Positions 9,373-20,600 of a stretch of DNA of 64,000 nucleotides are shown piece after piece. The position numbers and the translations under genes are program-made. The number at the start of each line of letters is the position of its first letter. The stretch's first letter is position 1. The notes under the pieces were generated by a model. It made no database searches and was not told where the DNA came from. It saw nothing but the letters and a program-made list of their open reading frames with translations. Source of the DNA: Plenodomus lindquistii (taxonomy: Eukaryota > Ascomycota > Dothideomycetes > Pleosporales > Leptosphaeriaceae); NCBI GenBank assembly GCA_025504975.1, contig JANUWI010000007.1, positions 620,001 through 684,000 on the forward strand. The letters run 5' to 3'.

Positions 9373-12300
9373 CTATGCCCGCCACAAACACTCTTCCTCC
9401 AAAGGCATAGGCGTCCGATCCGTCAACTCGACGCTCGAATTCAGATAATCCGCGTCTTCTTCCTCCTCGCTCCTACGACTCGACCCCGGTGTGCGCATAG
9501 GACTAGTTTGCATGGATAACTCCGCGTCGAGACTCGCTGACATGCTTTTGCTGTCTTCCTCAGCCTCCACAGGTACACTCACCACACTATCCGCGGACGC
9601 CTTACTAGCGCGTTTTCTCGCACGCTCCTCCCGCGCCTCGTCACGTTGCTTCATAAGCTCCTGTTCGTGTGCGACGGCACGTGCACGTCGCTCCTCGACA
9701 TCTTTGCGCTTGATGACTTTGCCTAGGGCGTCGGAGGCTTGGATCAGGCCATCAATGGAGATGGCATGGTTTGTCATCTGGTGGTTAATGTAGTGGTAGA
9801 CACCTGCGGGTGTGTCGCACTGCAAGAGCGCTTTTTCGTTCAATTTCAACAGCGCAAGCGCGATTTGGAAGAGGAACGTCGAGCCATCGTGCATGCAGAG
9901 GACGACGTCCCAGACGCGGAAGAGCGCTTCGGCGGAGAGGCAGTCGGTGAAGACGGAGAGGAACCACTGGAAGGTCAGGGCTTCGAGCTCGATTTCTAGT
10001 TCGTCGAGGTGGGCGGATAGACGGGGGAGGATTTCACCGACAAAGGCACGGAGAACGGATTGGTCGGCGCGAGAGGTGAGGAGGTGTTGGTCGTAGTAGT
10101 GCTGTGGGAGTATGTCTTCGATCATGGTGGCGAGGACCCAGAAGGCGTCTTCAGTAGTAGGCATAATAAGAAGGAGACATGCGGTAATGAGGTTCATGCC
10201 CTGGCAGTAGCCAACTACCGGGTTGCGACGAGAGTATGCGAGGAGTACTTCGTTGAGCTTCTGTACCCCTGGGCCGGTTCGAAAAAAGATGTTGTCTGTG
10301 AGGGTGCGTGTGATGTCCATTTGGATCTGTGTTGCAATGATCGGATCATCCTCGCCATTGTTGACGAGATCCTCGTAGTAGCCTGGTACGCGTAGAGTTG
10401 CCGCACCGCTTGCTTCGGCCCAGACCTTTGCTCGCATAGCGACTGGGATACCACCCAAAACAAGTCGTCGGAACTCTTGCCACTTGGCGCGTCCAACCTT
10501 GCCCTTGTTGCCTAGGCCTGCGATGCCGACCATTTCACCATCAGCCAGGTACGTTTCAGGCGCAGCAAGCGCTTTCGTGCCTCCTTCAGTGCTAGCGACA
10601 TCGCCATCGCGCTTGTTCTGCGCGCGAACTTTTCGCAGAAACTCATTCCACTTGACCGTTCGTTCCTTTTGTAAGTTATCATGCAACTCACTCATCTGGT
10701 CGAGGAGTGACTTGACAGGATCGATTTGGGGAGGATATGGGCTGACTGGTGTAGTTGGTCCTGGCGAGGGTGTAGTAACAGACAATTCAGCATTTCCAGA
10801 TACAATCCGCGAAGGAGACGGCTCAGGATTGATGCTCGTCGTGGGTAGAGATCCGCGTTTAACGAGCGTGATTTGACCTTGACTGATCTTCAGCGCTGAG
10901 CTCTCCACTTCAGGCGCATCAACTGTTGTGATCGGTGCAACAGACGGCGTGTGAGAGAGCAACTCGGTAGGATGTGTCGCGAGCTTGAGATAGTCCGCCC
11001 ATGTCTTGCTCGCTGGCTGACTGGGCTGGTTGTCTGATCCAGAGCTCGATGGTCGTGTACCAGATTCATTAGGATCGGACGTTGATGGGCCAGCATCATC
11101 ACCTCCATCTTCTCCAAAGTTCTTGAATACGCGTGCATCGCCCAAAGATTCGACATTACTGCTGCGCTTTTGCTTGACGAGTTCAGCTGCAGCTTCGCTC
11201 TGCCTCTTCTTCCTCCGTTGATCGTAAATGAAGCCGAAGCGATCGGTCAGGTATTCGTTTTTCGAAGTAGTAAATTTGTTGTGATGTTGTACTAGTGTGG
11301 GTGGGCGAGACTCTTCCGGCAGAATCCGGTCCATCTCTACGGGTCCAAGATTGCTTGCACCGCGTGTAGGTGGCATTGGACTAACACTGGTCGACGTGTT
11401 CTTTGGCGCGTCCACGATGATACTCTTGATAGTTCCGTTCGGTCCCAATGCGCGCCCCCTTCTTTGCGTGTTTGCTAGCGAAGATTTGGCAGACTGAGTT
11501 GTCCTGGTTGAGTCGATAGATGCTGTGCGGTCTACAGATTCTGAGGCTATGCTCTTGCGTCCTCTTACAGTAGCACTCTTGTTGTTTGCCATACTGTTGC
11601 CCGCAACCATTTTCAGCGCCCAAGTGGCGAGTGATGTCGATGAAGATGATGACCGACGAGCCGATGGGTCCGTGGTATGCTCTTGGCTATGGAGTCTGCG
11701 CAAGGCAGGTACTGCGCCGGCGGGTGGCACAAAAAGATCGTTTACCAATGCTTTGCGTGGTGGCTTTGCATTTGCGTTGCTCGATGCTCGCGACCTTGTC
11801 CCACCACCAAGACTTTCCGCTTCCCTATCAATCAAGCTTGCGACTGATGGTGCCCGACTGCTCTTGCGACTCGTGCCGCTCCAAATATAGCTCTTCCAAT
11901 TCCCTCTCCCGGTGTCACGTGGCGCATCAGATGCAATCGAGTTGATTGACAAGACTTCGTCCATTGGTCCTGCGTTCCCAGAGTCCATACCCAACGCATC
12001 AGGGTGTTCGGCCAGTTCGTCTTCCATGGCTCGGGCCAGCCGGTCCTCCATTGGATCGTCAGGATGTAGACCGGTCACGGCACTGTCGCCCCTAGTTCTG
12101 ACTCTGGTGAGGCCATTTGACTGATCCTTGCTCTTCTCCAATTCGCGCAGCCTGTTTTCAATGTCCATGTTGGACACTTCACATTCCTGCAACATCCTCT
12201 TCAACACCCTTTCGCGCTCCTCTGCTCGCCGTCGTAATGCTGTGATTTGTGCATCTCGCTGTGCGAGGTCACCAGCCAATTGCTTGACCAGTGCGACTGC

Positions 12301-12984
12301 ACCACCCTGCTTGATGGCATCTTTGATATTCTCGTCACTGGCGAAGTGAAGATTGCCCGGTACTTCTGCTGATTCCGCTGGCGTGTCGTCGAAGAGGGCT
12401 GAGCGGTCCTTTGCAGAGGCAGCGGCCACCAGGGTGCCCACAATCTGCTGTGTCGACTTGGTGACCTTTCTCACCGTTGAGGTCGGCCCAACACTCTTCC
12501 CCAGATCCGGCGGCGGTATCGCCTTGACGGTGTCCGGCGAGGCTAGCAGCTTAGTCTCTGCATCCCTCGCCGACTCGTCTGGAGCCGGTGTAGACCTAAA
12601 CCATCCATTGACACGCGACTGCACGGGCGACGTCTCGGGACTTGGGGACAGCGACGGGAACGAGGTAAGACTCTTGGTATCGTCGGCAGGGGAATGCGCT
12701 CTGCTGCGACTGCGACTCAGCGATGCATTGGAGGGCTGCTTCGAGGGGCGGACGCGCTGTATGCTGCGATGCCGGGGGTTGGAGCGGGTCGAGTTCTGGG
12801 AGGCGGTGCGCACGAGATCAACGGCCCGCGGTGTGTCGATGGCCGCCATGACACTGGATTGCGGCGTTGAGCGGGCACATTCGCGTGGCAGCACAGCAGG
12901 GTGGGGTGCAGCGGCCGTGTCGAGCGGTGGTGGTGTGCGGCGCAGTGGTGGTGTTTGTGTGCGGGCAATGGCATGGATGGACAT
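9373..12984 (-). CDS. TBC-domain Rab GTPase-activating protein
   Basis: One uninterrupted frame of 1203 residues from the ATG at 12984. Residues 1-~780 are disordered, Ser/Thr/Pro/Arg-rich, with a short coiled coil near 225-290 (QLAGDLAQRDAQITALRRRA, ENRLRELEKSKDQ). The TBC domain spans ~835-1085. It starts at LVLGGIPVAMRAKVWAEASG, contains the arginine finger in IQMDITRTL (~890) and the glutamine finger in VVGYCQGMNL (~926), and ends with LLKLNEKALLQC. Both catalytic fingers are present, so it should accelerate GTP hydrolysis on a Rab. The layout, long disordered N-terminus and C-terminal TBC followed by a charged helix (~1090-1140), is usual for filamentous-fungal TBC proteins; the Rab partner cannot be told. 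A second ATG (MAAIDTPRAV, residue ~46) is a possible alternative start. Confidence 0.9.
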   Translation of the reverse strand: MSIHAIARTQTPPLRRTPPPLDTAAAPHPAVLPRECARSTPQSSVMAAIDTPRAVDLVRTASQNSTRSNPRHRSIQRVRPSKQPSNASLSRSRSRAHSPADDTKSLTSFPSLSPSPETSPVQSRVNGWFRSTPAPDESARDAETKLLASPDTVKAIPPPDLGKSVGPTSTVRKVTKSTQQIVGTLVAAASAKDRSALFDDTPAESAEVPGNLHFASDENIKDAIKQGGAVALVKQLAGDLAQRDAQITALRRRAEERERVLKRMLQECEVSNMDIENRLRELEKSKDQSNGLTRVRTRGDSAVTGLHPDDPMEDRLARAMEDELAEHPDALGMDSGNAGPMDEVLSINSIASDAPRDTGRGNWKSYIWSGTSRKSSRAPSVASLIDREAESLGGGTRSRASSNANAKPPRKALVNDLFVPPAGAVPALRRLHSQEHTTDPSARRSSSSSTSLATWALKMVAGNSMANNKSATVRGRKSIASESVDRTASIDSTRTTQSAKSSLANTQRRGRALGPNGTIKSIIVDAPKNTSTSVSPMPPTRGASNLGPVEMDRILPEESRPPTLVQHHNKFTTSKNEYLTDRFGFIYDQRRKKRQSEAAAELVKQKRSSNVESLGDARVFKNFGEDGGDDAGPSTSDPNESGTRPSSSGSDNQPSQPASKTWADYLKLATHPTELLSHTPSVAPITTVDAPEVESSALKISQGQITLVKRGSLPTTSINPEPSPSRIVSGNAELSVTTPSPGPTTPVSPYPPQIDPVKSLLDQMSELHDNLQKERTVKWNEFLRKVRAQNKRDGDVASTEGGTKALAAPETYLADGEMVGIAGLGNKGKVGRAKWQEFRRLVLGGIPVAMRAKVWAEASGAATLRVPGYYEDLVNNGEDDPIIATQIQMDITRTLTDNIFFRTGPGVQKLNEVLLAYSRRNPVVGYCQGMNLITACLLLIMPTTEDAFWVLATMIEDILPQHYYDQHLLTSRADQSVLRAFVGEILPRLSAHLDELEIELEALTFQWFLSVFTDCLSAEALFRVWDVVLCMHDGSTFLFQIALALLKLNEKALLQCDTPAGVYHYINHQMTNHAISIDGLIQASDALGKVIKRKDVEERRARAVAHEQELMKQRDEAREERARKRASKASADSVVSVPVEAEEDSKSMSASLDAELSMQTSPMRTPGSSRRSEEEEDADYLNSSVELTDRTPMPLEEECLWRA

Positions 12985-13435
12985 GTGGGACCAGGGCGGT
13001 GCGGTGCGTCATACGCTGTGCGGCGTGCGCGGAGCGGGTGCGGGCCTCGTAATGTCTATCTACGCCCTGTGTTCTTCTCGCACTTTCTTGCTTACCCGGT
13101 CCGTCGTACAGATTTCCAATGCAAATGCGATGCGATCAGTGCCAGGAGAGTGTGTACATACGCAGCACGAATGCGCGAGCGTCAGGGGTGACAAAGAGTG
13201 CAATTAGGAACGCGCGCACAGCAAGGGGTTAACATTACTTCATCTTGGGCATCTTTCGTCTAAACACTTGGGTCGTCTGGTGGCATAACAAGCATCTCCC
13301 ATTCCGGTAATGTAGCTCCACTGCGCCGGATCCCTGTCAACCCGCCAGCCCTATCCGCCCAACGCCCACGTTCGCGTTCGCGCATGAAACGCACCGAGAC
13401 ACGCCCGCCGCCCATGTGCCCAACCATGTCTGGCC
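12985..13435. other. Divergent promoter, TBC gene and Spartan gene
   Basis: Shared upstream region of two divergently transcribed genes. On the plus strand it includes an upstream ORF (13384-13455) listed separately. No TATA box seen. Confidence 0.5.
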
Positions 13436-13455
13436 ATGCCCCCCGCGACAGATGA
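13384..13455 (+). promoter_or_regulatory. Upstream ORF overlapping the Spartan start codon
   Basis: ATG at 13384, with in-frame ATGs at 13414 and 13426, opens a 23-codon frame ending at TGA 13453-13455. It overlaps the main ATG at 13436 in another frame, so ribosomes that use it would bypass the main start. Whether the mRNA begins upstream of 13384 is not known from sequence. Confidence 0.45.
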
Positions 13456-14695
13456 GCATGCTGCCCTGGCTGCCATAGCCACGCTGGACACGCTGTCGCC
13501 CGAGCAGCAAGACGCGCGCAGTGCTGTCAACACCATCATCCAGAATGGAGAGCCCTTTGTCAATGTCCACGAGTTGTTTGCGCATTACAATGTGCTCTAC
13601 TTTCGCCGACTGTTGCTCCCACATGTCGAGGTACTGTGGTCGCCACGATTGACTCTGTGAGTGCACTGCCAGCGTTTCAACTCGATGTCGTATCGTACGG
13701 TGTTGCTTGTTGCACTAGTACAGCAACTTTGCAACAGTCTCACCTCGAGTCTGAATCTCGTTTCGTTCAGAATGCCATAGCCAAACATCAACCGACCCAC
13801 TTGTTTCCAGAACACACACCCCCATCAGCCCATCAGTATACTAACAATAGCAACCAAAAGCTGCGCCGGCATCTGCGAACTCTCCCGCGACCCCACCACC
13901 AAAAACTACACACGCATCCGCCTCAAACTCAGCACCCCGCTCCTCCAGTACCGCCCCCGCTCCGACACAATAAACACTCTTCTCCACGAAGCTATCCACG
14001 CATACTTCTTCCTCACCACCTCTTGGGCCCACTCCCGCGGCGACGATGGAACCGGTCACGGCGTAGGTTTTCAACTCCTCGCCGACGCAATCAACAACCA
14101 TGGACAGTATGAAGTAACCATCTACCACACATTCCACGATGAAGTCGAGAGCTACCGCACACATGTATGGCAATGCAATGGTCCCTGTGCAAAGCGGCCG
14201 CCGTATTTCGGCACAGTGAAACGAAGTATGAATCGTGCGCCGGGCAAGGGGGACAGCTGGTGGAAGAGGCATGAGGAGGAGTGTGGGGGAGCGTATACCA
14301 AGATTGGAGAGCCGAAGTTGACGAAGAAACAGATCGATGCGTTGAGTAAAGGGGAGAGGGCAGGGAGACAGAGGAACAAATTGGACGGGTGGGTTGTGGG
14401 GAGTGTGAAGAAAGGGGCAACGGGAGAGGGTGCGACGGCTGAGCAGGCAATTGTCGTGGATGGCGACGATGGAAGCTCAGTCGAGACGTCTGAGAGCGCG
14501 AAGAAGATGGCATCCAAGTTTGCGAATCGTTTGGGCCTGAGCTCTGTTGCTGGCCAGAAACGATCACTGGCAGACGACACCGATGTTAAAACAGCCCATG
14601 ACACTGCAAAGAAGATGTCAGTGGAATGTCCAATATGCAATTCACGGGTGGCAGAGACAGACATAAACAAACATCTGGATAGAATACACTCTTAA
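13436..14695 (+). CDS. Spartan-type DNA-protein crosslink metalloprotease
   Basis: Two exons (13436-13656 and 13861-14695, 204-nt intron) give 351 residues. The SprT-like domain starts at VNVHELFAHYNVLYFRRLLL (~42) and VEVLWSPRLTLCAGIC, the last part being joined across the splice. The zinc-protease motif HEAIHAY places H116, E117 and H120, with a third ligand probably H140 in GTGHGVGF. A second Cys/His segment (WQCNGPCAKRPP, HEEECGG) closes the domain. The C-terminus is a UBZ4 zinc finger (VECPICNS..INKHLDRIH; C330, C333, H345, H350), which binds ubiquitin on damaged chromatin. Family proteins cleave proteins crosslinked to DNA at replication forks. Length is shorter than human SPRTN but typical of fungi. 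All catalytic and zinc ligands are intact. Confidence 0.92.
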
Positions 14696-15134
14696 AATAG
14701 TCGTCGATTCCGTTTCCTCATTACGACGATTGTGATTGAAGAAGGATCTGGAATATATTTCAACTAAGTTACTAGGACGGACGAAAACCTTTTGGCTTCC
14801 GTCAAGACTTTTGGCACGACTTGCGTGGTAACACTAAGGGACCTTATCAAGGCCTACGACGACCACCTAACTTGACCCGTTCTTCGCTCGTTGCTGTCTT
14901 GATCTCCTTTCTGTGTATTAAGAGGTACGAGACGAAAGTACAGGAGGTACATCGCCGCCGAGTGGCCGGCCGTCTTCATCTTGTGTGTCTTCCGGCTTCT
15001 CTTCTTCGTCAAGTAGACTGACCGAGCGCGCTCTCAGGCCACGCTTCTTGTTGCCCTTCTTGGTCGCCCCCGACCTTAGATGCCCGTTCGGGCGGCGCTG
15101 GGATGGGGGCGTGTTGTGCTCATCCTGAACAACT
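14696..15134. other. Convergent intergenic region, Spartan gene and RLI1
   Basis: 3' UTRs of two convergent genes. No gene or repeat recognised. Confidence 0.5.
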
Positions 15135-17169
15135 TCAACTGTCATCCTCCAAGAAGAAATAGTTCCCACTCAATTTCTGTTCTTGGTCCAGCTGGGACTT
15201 GTCCTTGTTGATACGGGGACGGAAAGAGTTGGGGTCACGACGGAATGTGACGTCCAAATTCTTCAAGAAGGTGTTGCAACCGGTGAGCAACGACTCGGGC
15301 TTGTTGGCGCGAGCGCTCACTGCGGGCTGACCGTCAAACACAATGACACGGTCGGCGAGGTATGTGGCCATGATGAAATCGTGCTCGACGACAAAGGCTG
15401 TCTTCTTGGAGTGCATGATGAATCGTTTGATGACACGGGATGCGACAATACGTTGCTCGGAATCGAGGTACGCACTGGGTTCGTCGATGAGGTAGATGTC
15501 AGCCGGGAGGCCGAGTGCGAGAACAATGGCGACACGCTGCAATTCACCACCAGACAGGTTCTGCACCTCCTGGTCAATGAAGTCGTCCATCTTCAATGGC
15601 TTGTACACATCAGTCTGGAACTGCGGGCTGAGGAATGCAGCCTTAATCTTCTTGAAGAACAATTGTCGGACGGTACCCTGGAACTTAGGGGTGATGGTCT
15701 GGGGCTTCATGCTGATGCTCATCTTGGGGACCTTGGTCGTGCCATCTGGTTGCAGAGCGCCAGCCAGCATCTTACAGAAAGTTGTCTTTCCGGTACCGTT
15801 CTCTCCCATCATGACGATGATCTCTGAGTCAGTGAAAGATCCCGACTCGATGTTGAGGTGGAAACCGCCGAGAGTCTTCTCCATGCTAGGGTAGTTGTAG
15901 CCTCTGTTATGATCGACCATGTATTCCTCGCCAGCTTCAGCGATGCGGAATTGAAGAGATTCCTCACGGAAACGCAAGTTCTCTGTGGGGATGTTTCCGT
16001 CCAAGAAGATGTTGATACCTTCACGGACAGACGCGGGCAATGTTACGACACCATAAACGGCTGGCTTTCCGTAAAGGACACAGATGAAGTCCGACAAGTA
16101 GTCCAACACGGACAAATCGTGCTCGACGACAATGACGTAGTCGTCAGGTCGAAGCAGACTGCGGATCTTACGGGCAGCGGCAAGACGTTGCTTGACATCC
16201 AAGAAGGAGGATGGCTCGTCAAACATGTATACGTCGGCTTGTTGGACACAGACAAGGGCGATGGCGAAACGTTGCAGCTCCCCACCAGAGAGTAGACCGA
16301 CATCACGGTCGAAGATGTGTCGCAGCTCGAGCTCATCGATCATGGCATCTAGATTGTCCATTTGCGAGCGGGCTTGAATGAGCTTTCCTACAGCGCGGTC
16401 TGTCGCCTTGATGGCCTTGGGAATCTGGTCGACATACTGAGGCTTTACGACAGCCTTGAGGTTGTCTTCGAGGACCTTGGTAAAGTAGTCTGACAGTGTT
16501 AGCCCTGTTGATCGCACCCTGGGTACGCGGATCCCTACTCTGGAGCTCAGAACCACGAAAGTACTTCAGGATCTCCTCCCAATCCGGTGGGTTATCATAG
16601 CGACCCAAGTTGGGCTTCAGCTTTCCACTGAGAATCTTCAATGCTGTACTCTTTCCAATACCGTTCGTGCCAACCAAACCCAGTACTTGTCCAGGACGGG
16701 GCATGGGCAGCCTGTGCAACTTGAAGCTGTTGGCTGAGTATCGATGTGTGACCTGGGTCTCGAGGTTCGTGGGCAAGTTGATGATGTTGATGGCGTCGAA
16801 GGGGCATTTTTTGGGGCAGATACCACAACCGATACACAGGCGCTCAGAGATGAAGGCAATTTTGGAGGAGGCGTCTACTTCGATGCACAGTTTGCCAGTG
16901 CGCACGACAGGGCAAGACTTTTTGCACTCCTGGCGACATTTCTGGGTCTTGTTAGAGGGTGTTTGACACAACAGAGGGCGGGACATGCCTTGGGTTTGCA
17001 CTGTCATGGCGAACATGCTCATGTTAGCGTATGGCCAAAATTTGTGCGTGGAGGGGTAGTGGGGTACCTTGTCAGAGTTGACAATGGCAATACTGGGGAA
17101 AGTCAGTCATGAAGTCCTAGAGTAGACTGGCCGAGTCAGGCTGGCGTACCGGGTGAGCTTGTCAGACAT
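15135..17169 (-). CDS. RLI1: RLI1/ABCE1 ribosome-recycling ABC protein
   Basis: Five exons on the minus strand: 17169-17150, 17092-17068, 17000-16989, 16941-16539 and 16489-15135, giving 604 residues. The N-terminus spliced this way reads MSDKLTRIAIVNSDK, then CKPK from a 12-nt micro-exon, then KCRQECKKSCPVV, as conserved in the family. It holds two 4Fe-4S clusters (the first Cys set plus CIGCGICPKKCP). Two ABC domains follow: Walker A GTNGIGKST and GENGTGKTT, two LSGGELQR signatures, Walker B MFDEPSS and LIDEPSA. The family splits 80S ribosomes after termination and aids reinitiation in the cytosol. Intron 3 (16988-16942) has a GC donor with a CTAAC branch and CAG acceptor. Without the micro-exon the iron-sulfur ligand at C16 is lost, which argues strongly for this model. 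Essential in other eukaryotes. Confidence 0.96.
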
Positions 17170-17654
17170 GGCTGCGGTGACTCGAGGAGTGGGTTGTGGT
17201 TCGCTCTACAGAACAATCGCCAGTCGAAGTTTGGGCGGCGGGTATTTTGCGACCAAAGTGCGCCAGTGGGACTCGAGGAACAAGGCACCGAAGACAGGAG
17301 CGCGCTGCCGGAAAGAAGGGGCGCGTGTGGAAGGTGCGAGTCTTCGAGGACAGGGCTGCGACAGGCAAAGGCGACGTGGAGAGACCGTGCAAAGCGTCAC
17401 AGCACAATCCGCCTCGACTGACGTTGCCGAACATTCACGGCCGCCGTTGTAAGCATCGACTGCTGAATTCTGATTGGCGGTGCGCCTGGCGGTGCGCTAC
17501 CGGGCGTAGTGTACTTGGTGCCGTGCAGGGGCCAAGCCCAAGTCGAGCGACCGCTGCCGACACTCTAAGGAACCTCCACAATCCTCACCACCACCCACAC
17601 CTCACCCTCCCAAGACGTCGCCCCGCCTTACCCCAAGTGAGGGTACATGCAAAC
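17170..17654. other. Divergent promoter, RLI1 and CHD1
   Basis: GC-rich region between divergent starts at 17169 and 17655. Several frames are open by composition, but none shows protein-like features. No TATA box. Confidence 0.5.
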
Positions 17655-20600
17655 ATGGACTGTGAGTACCATCCCCCGTGACTTCTTCGCGTGCATTTCC
17701 TGCCAGCAAACCCACGGAATCTCTGCGCCGCCGGCCTCGTCCAGGTCCCTTGTTCCATCACTATATCACGTCGCTGCATCGAGTCACGCCTATCCTGCCC
17801 CTCGTAGGACCGTCTGCCGTGTTCAGCGCGCTTTTTCGAGCCCTGTATGGTCGTCTCTGGTCGCTCCAGCCCTCGAGGCTTGCACGCTGCTCCCGCACCC
17901 GCCTTCCATCAGCCGTTCATCCATCATCGCGACTTTCCATCACGCCTCCATTGCTAGGGACCTCGGCCTTCGTTCGCGTCGCTTTTTGGTTGTGCTGCGT
18001 CGCGTAGTTCTGCTCTATCCAACGCGCCCGCCAGCTCCCGCTGGGGCCTAGGGGTCATTGAAAAATCATGCTGACCATCTCCCGCAGCCGTGTCCATCGC
18101 CATGCCCTCTTCACCGGGCCATAGCGCCTCCATATCGTATACGAATGGTCATTTGTCGCCTCTCGCAGCCCAGATGACCATTGCGGACAGCCCTTCCCAA
18201 CACAGCGACAGCGATTTGTCCGACACCAACGCACCTGTCGCAGCGGAATCCGCCTCGGATGTCGATGCGCCGAGAGATGACGACGGCGAGGACGAGGAGA
18301 TGGTTGCTGCTTCGGACTCGTCTGAGGATGTCGATGCCGAGGGCGAGCCGGATGGCGATTACGACTCTGACTCACCGCCATCTGAGCAAGCAGAGAGCGA
18401 CGACGCCCAAAGTCCCATGTCACAAGACTCTAGACGGCCGCAGAAGCGCAAGGCCAGCACCGAGAAGGAGGATTATATCACACAGAACCCTGAACTCTAT
18501 GGTCTGCGTCGCAGCGTACGTGTCCTTCATAGTGTCTACACATAGTGGCTAACTTTCAACCAGGGTCGCGCCCGTCCTAGTCGTCGCATCGTAAGGCACC
18601 CCGGCACATAGGCCAGGCTTCTAGTAACACTTCTCAGGTCGATAGTGATGATGAGGATGATGATTCAGGCTCTGATCAGCCCCGCAAGCGCCAGAGGACC
18701 ACCTCACGGAAGGGTTTGTCTATCGCTCCTAATCTCGTCCTGAGCCTCACTGACTCTGATGTGCAGCCTCGAAGCAACCAACACCAGTATATCGCTCGGC
18801 AGGCTCTGATTCCGAGTCAGACGGCTACATTGGTGCACGCAGGCACATTCCGACCAAGAAGCAACGTCAACGTCAGCACCTGGTGGCTGAGGGCCGCCTG
18901 CCCCCATCGCAAGCTGAGGTGCGCTTCTCTGCACGGCGCACTGCAGCACCAGTCACCAACTACAACGAGGATGACGATGAGGATCCCTTTGAGGAAGACG
19001 AGGATGAGACCACTCCCAGCTACTGGACGACTGCTGTAGAAGACACCGGTCCCATCATTGACAAGATTCTCGATCATCGACCAATCGATGGTGAAGGTAC
19101 GGCACCTGACGCACTGCCATGTGCTACGCTAATACACTGCAGACCTCGATCCTCATTATGTCGAGAAGAAGGACTTTGAATACTTGGTGAGTACACTATG
19201 CTATTGCTTCGTGGTCTAGAATTAACAAGCTGCAGATCAAATGGCAAGACCGTGCTCACTACCACTCCACCTGGGAAGATTACAAAACCGCCTCCGCACA
19301 CAAAGGCTGGCGCAAGCTTGACAACTACTTCAAGGGACCGGTGATGAGCGACATGTACTACCACGCACGCAAGAAGCAAGAGCCGGAGGAGTTCGAGCAA
19401 CACATGGTTGCCCGTGAAGCTGAGCGTGAGAGTCAACTTGACTTCCACGTCGTTGAGCGGGTAATTGACTCACGAGACGGCGAGGATGAGACCGAATATT
19501 TCGTCAAATGTAAGCATTCATCACGCTTGCCCCACCCTGCAACGTCTAACATCTCCATCAGGGAAGGGTCTGACCTACGAGTTTTGTACTTGGGAGCCAG
19601 CCTCTCTTGTCAGTCACTTGTCCCAAACGGAGATTGATCGCTACCTCGACCGCTCCTCAAATCGACCGTCGTCCGACACACGCGAGTCGAATCTCAATAC
19701 ACGCAGAAAGTTTGTGAAGCTGGACGCACAGCCAGACTACATCAAATATGGTCAGCTAAGAGGGTTCCAACTTCAGGGTGTGAACTTTCTTGCGCACAAC
19801 TGGTGTAGAGGCACGAACGTCATTCTCGCCGACGAAATGGGTCTTGGAAAGACTGTCCAGACCGTTTCCTTCATCAACTGGCTGAGGCATGATCGCCGAC
19901 AAGATGGACCTTTTATCTGCGTGGTGCCTTTATCGACTATGCCGGCTTGGGCGGACACGTTCAATAACTGGACGCCTGATGTCAACTACGTAATCTATAC
20001 TGGTAGAGAGGATGCTCGAAGTACTATCCGAGACAAGGAATTGCTCATAGACGGCAACCCAAAGAGGACCAAGTTCAACGTGCTCCTGACTACCTACGAG
20101 TACGTTCTCGCAGATTGGCAGTTCTTGTCGAGCATCAAATGGCAGTTCCTCGCTGTCGACGAAGCCCATCGGCTGAAGAACCGCGAATCGCAACTGTACG
20201 ATCGGCTGCGGCAGTTCAACGCTCCAAGCAGACTACTCATCACCGGTACACCCATTCAGAATACACTTGGTGAGCTGGCAGCATTGATGGACTTCTTAAT
20301 GCCCGGCAAGATCTCCGTGGATGAGAACGTGGATCTTGCTTCTGATGATGCTAGTCACAAGCTTGCCGAGCTTAGTGAAGCGATCCAACCTTACATGATC
20401 CGCCGCACGAAGGAGAAGGTGGAGAACGATTTGCCCCCGAAGTCCGAGAAGATCCTCCGTGTCGAATTGTCGGATATCCAGCTCGAGTACTACAAGAACA
20501 TCCTCACCAGGAACTATGAGGCTCTCAATGAGGGTGGCGCTGGCCACAAGCAGTCGCTTCTCAACATTGTAATGGAGCTGAAGAAAGCAAGCAATCACGC

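Noticed and set aside
12353..13207. 284-codon plus-strand frame
   Set aside because: Antisense of the TBC gene N-terminus; repetitive Ser/Gly composition and no domain.
15183..15827. 214-codon plus-strand frame
   Set aside because: Antisense of RLI1, whose identity is certain.
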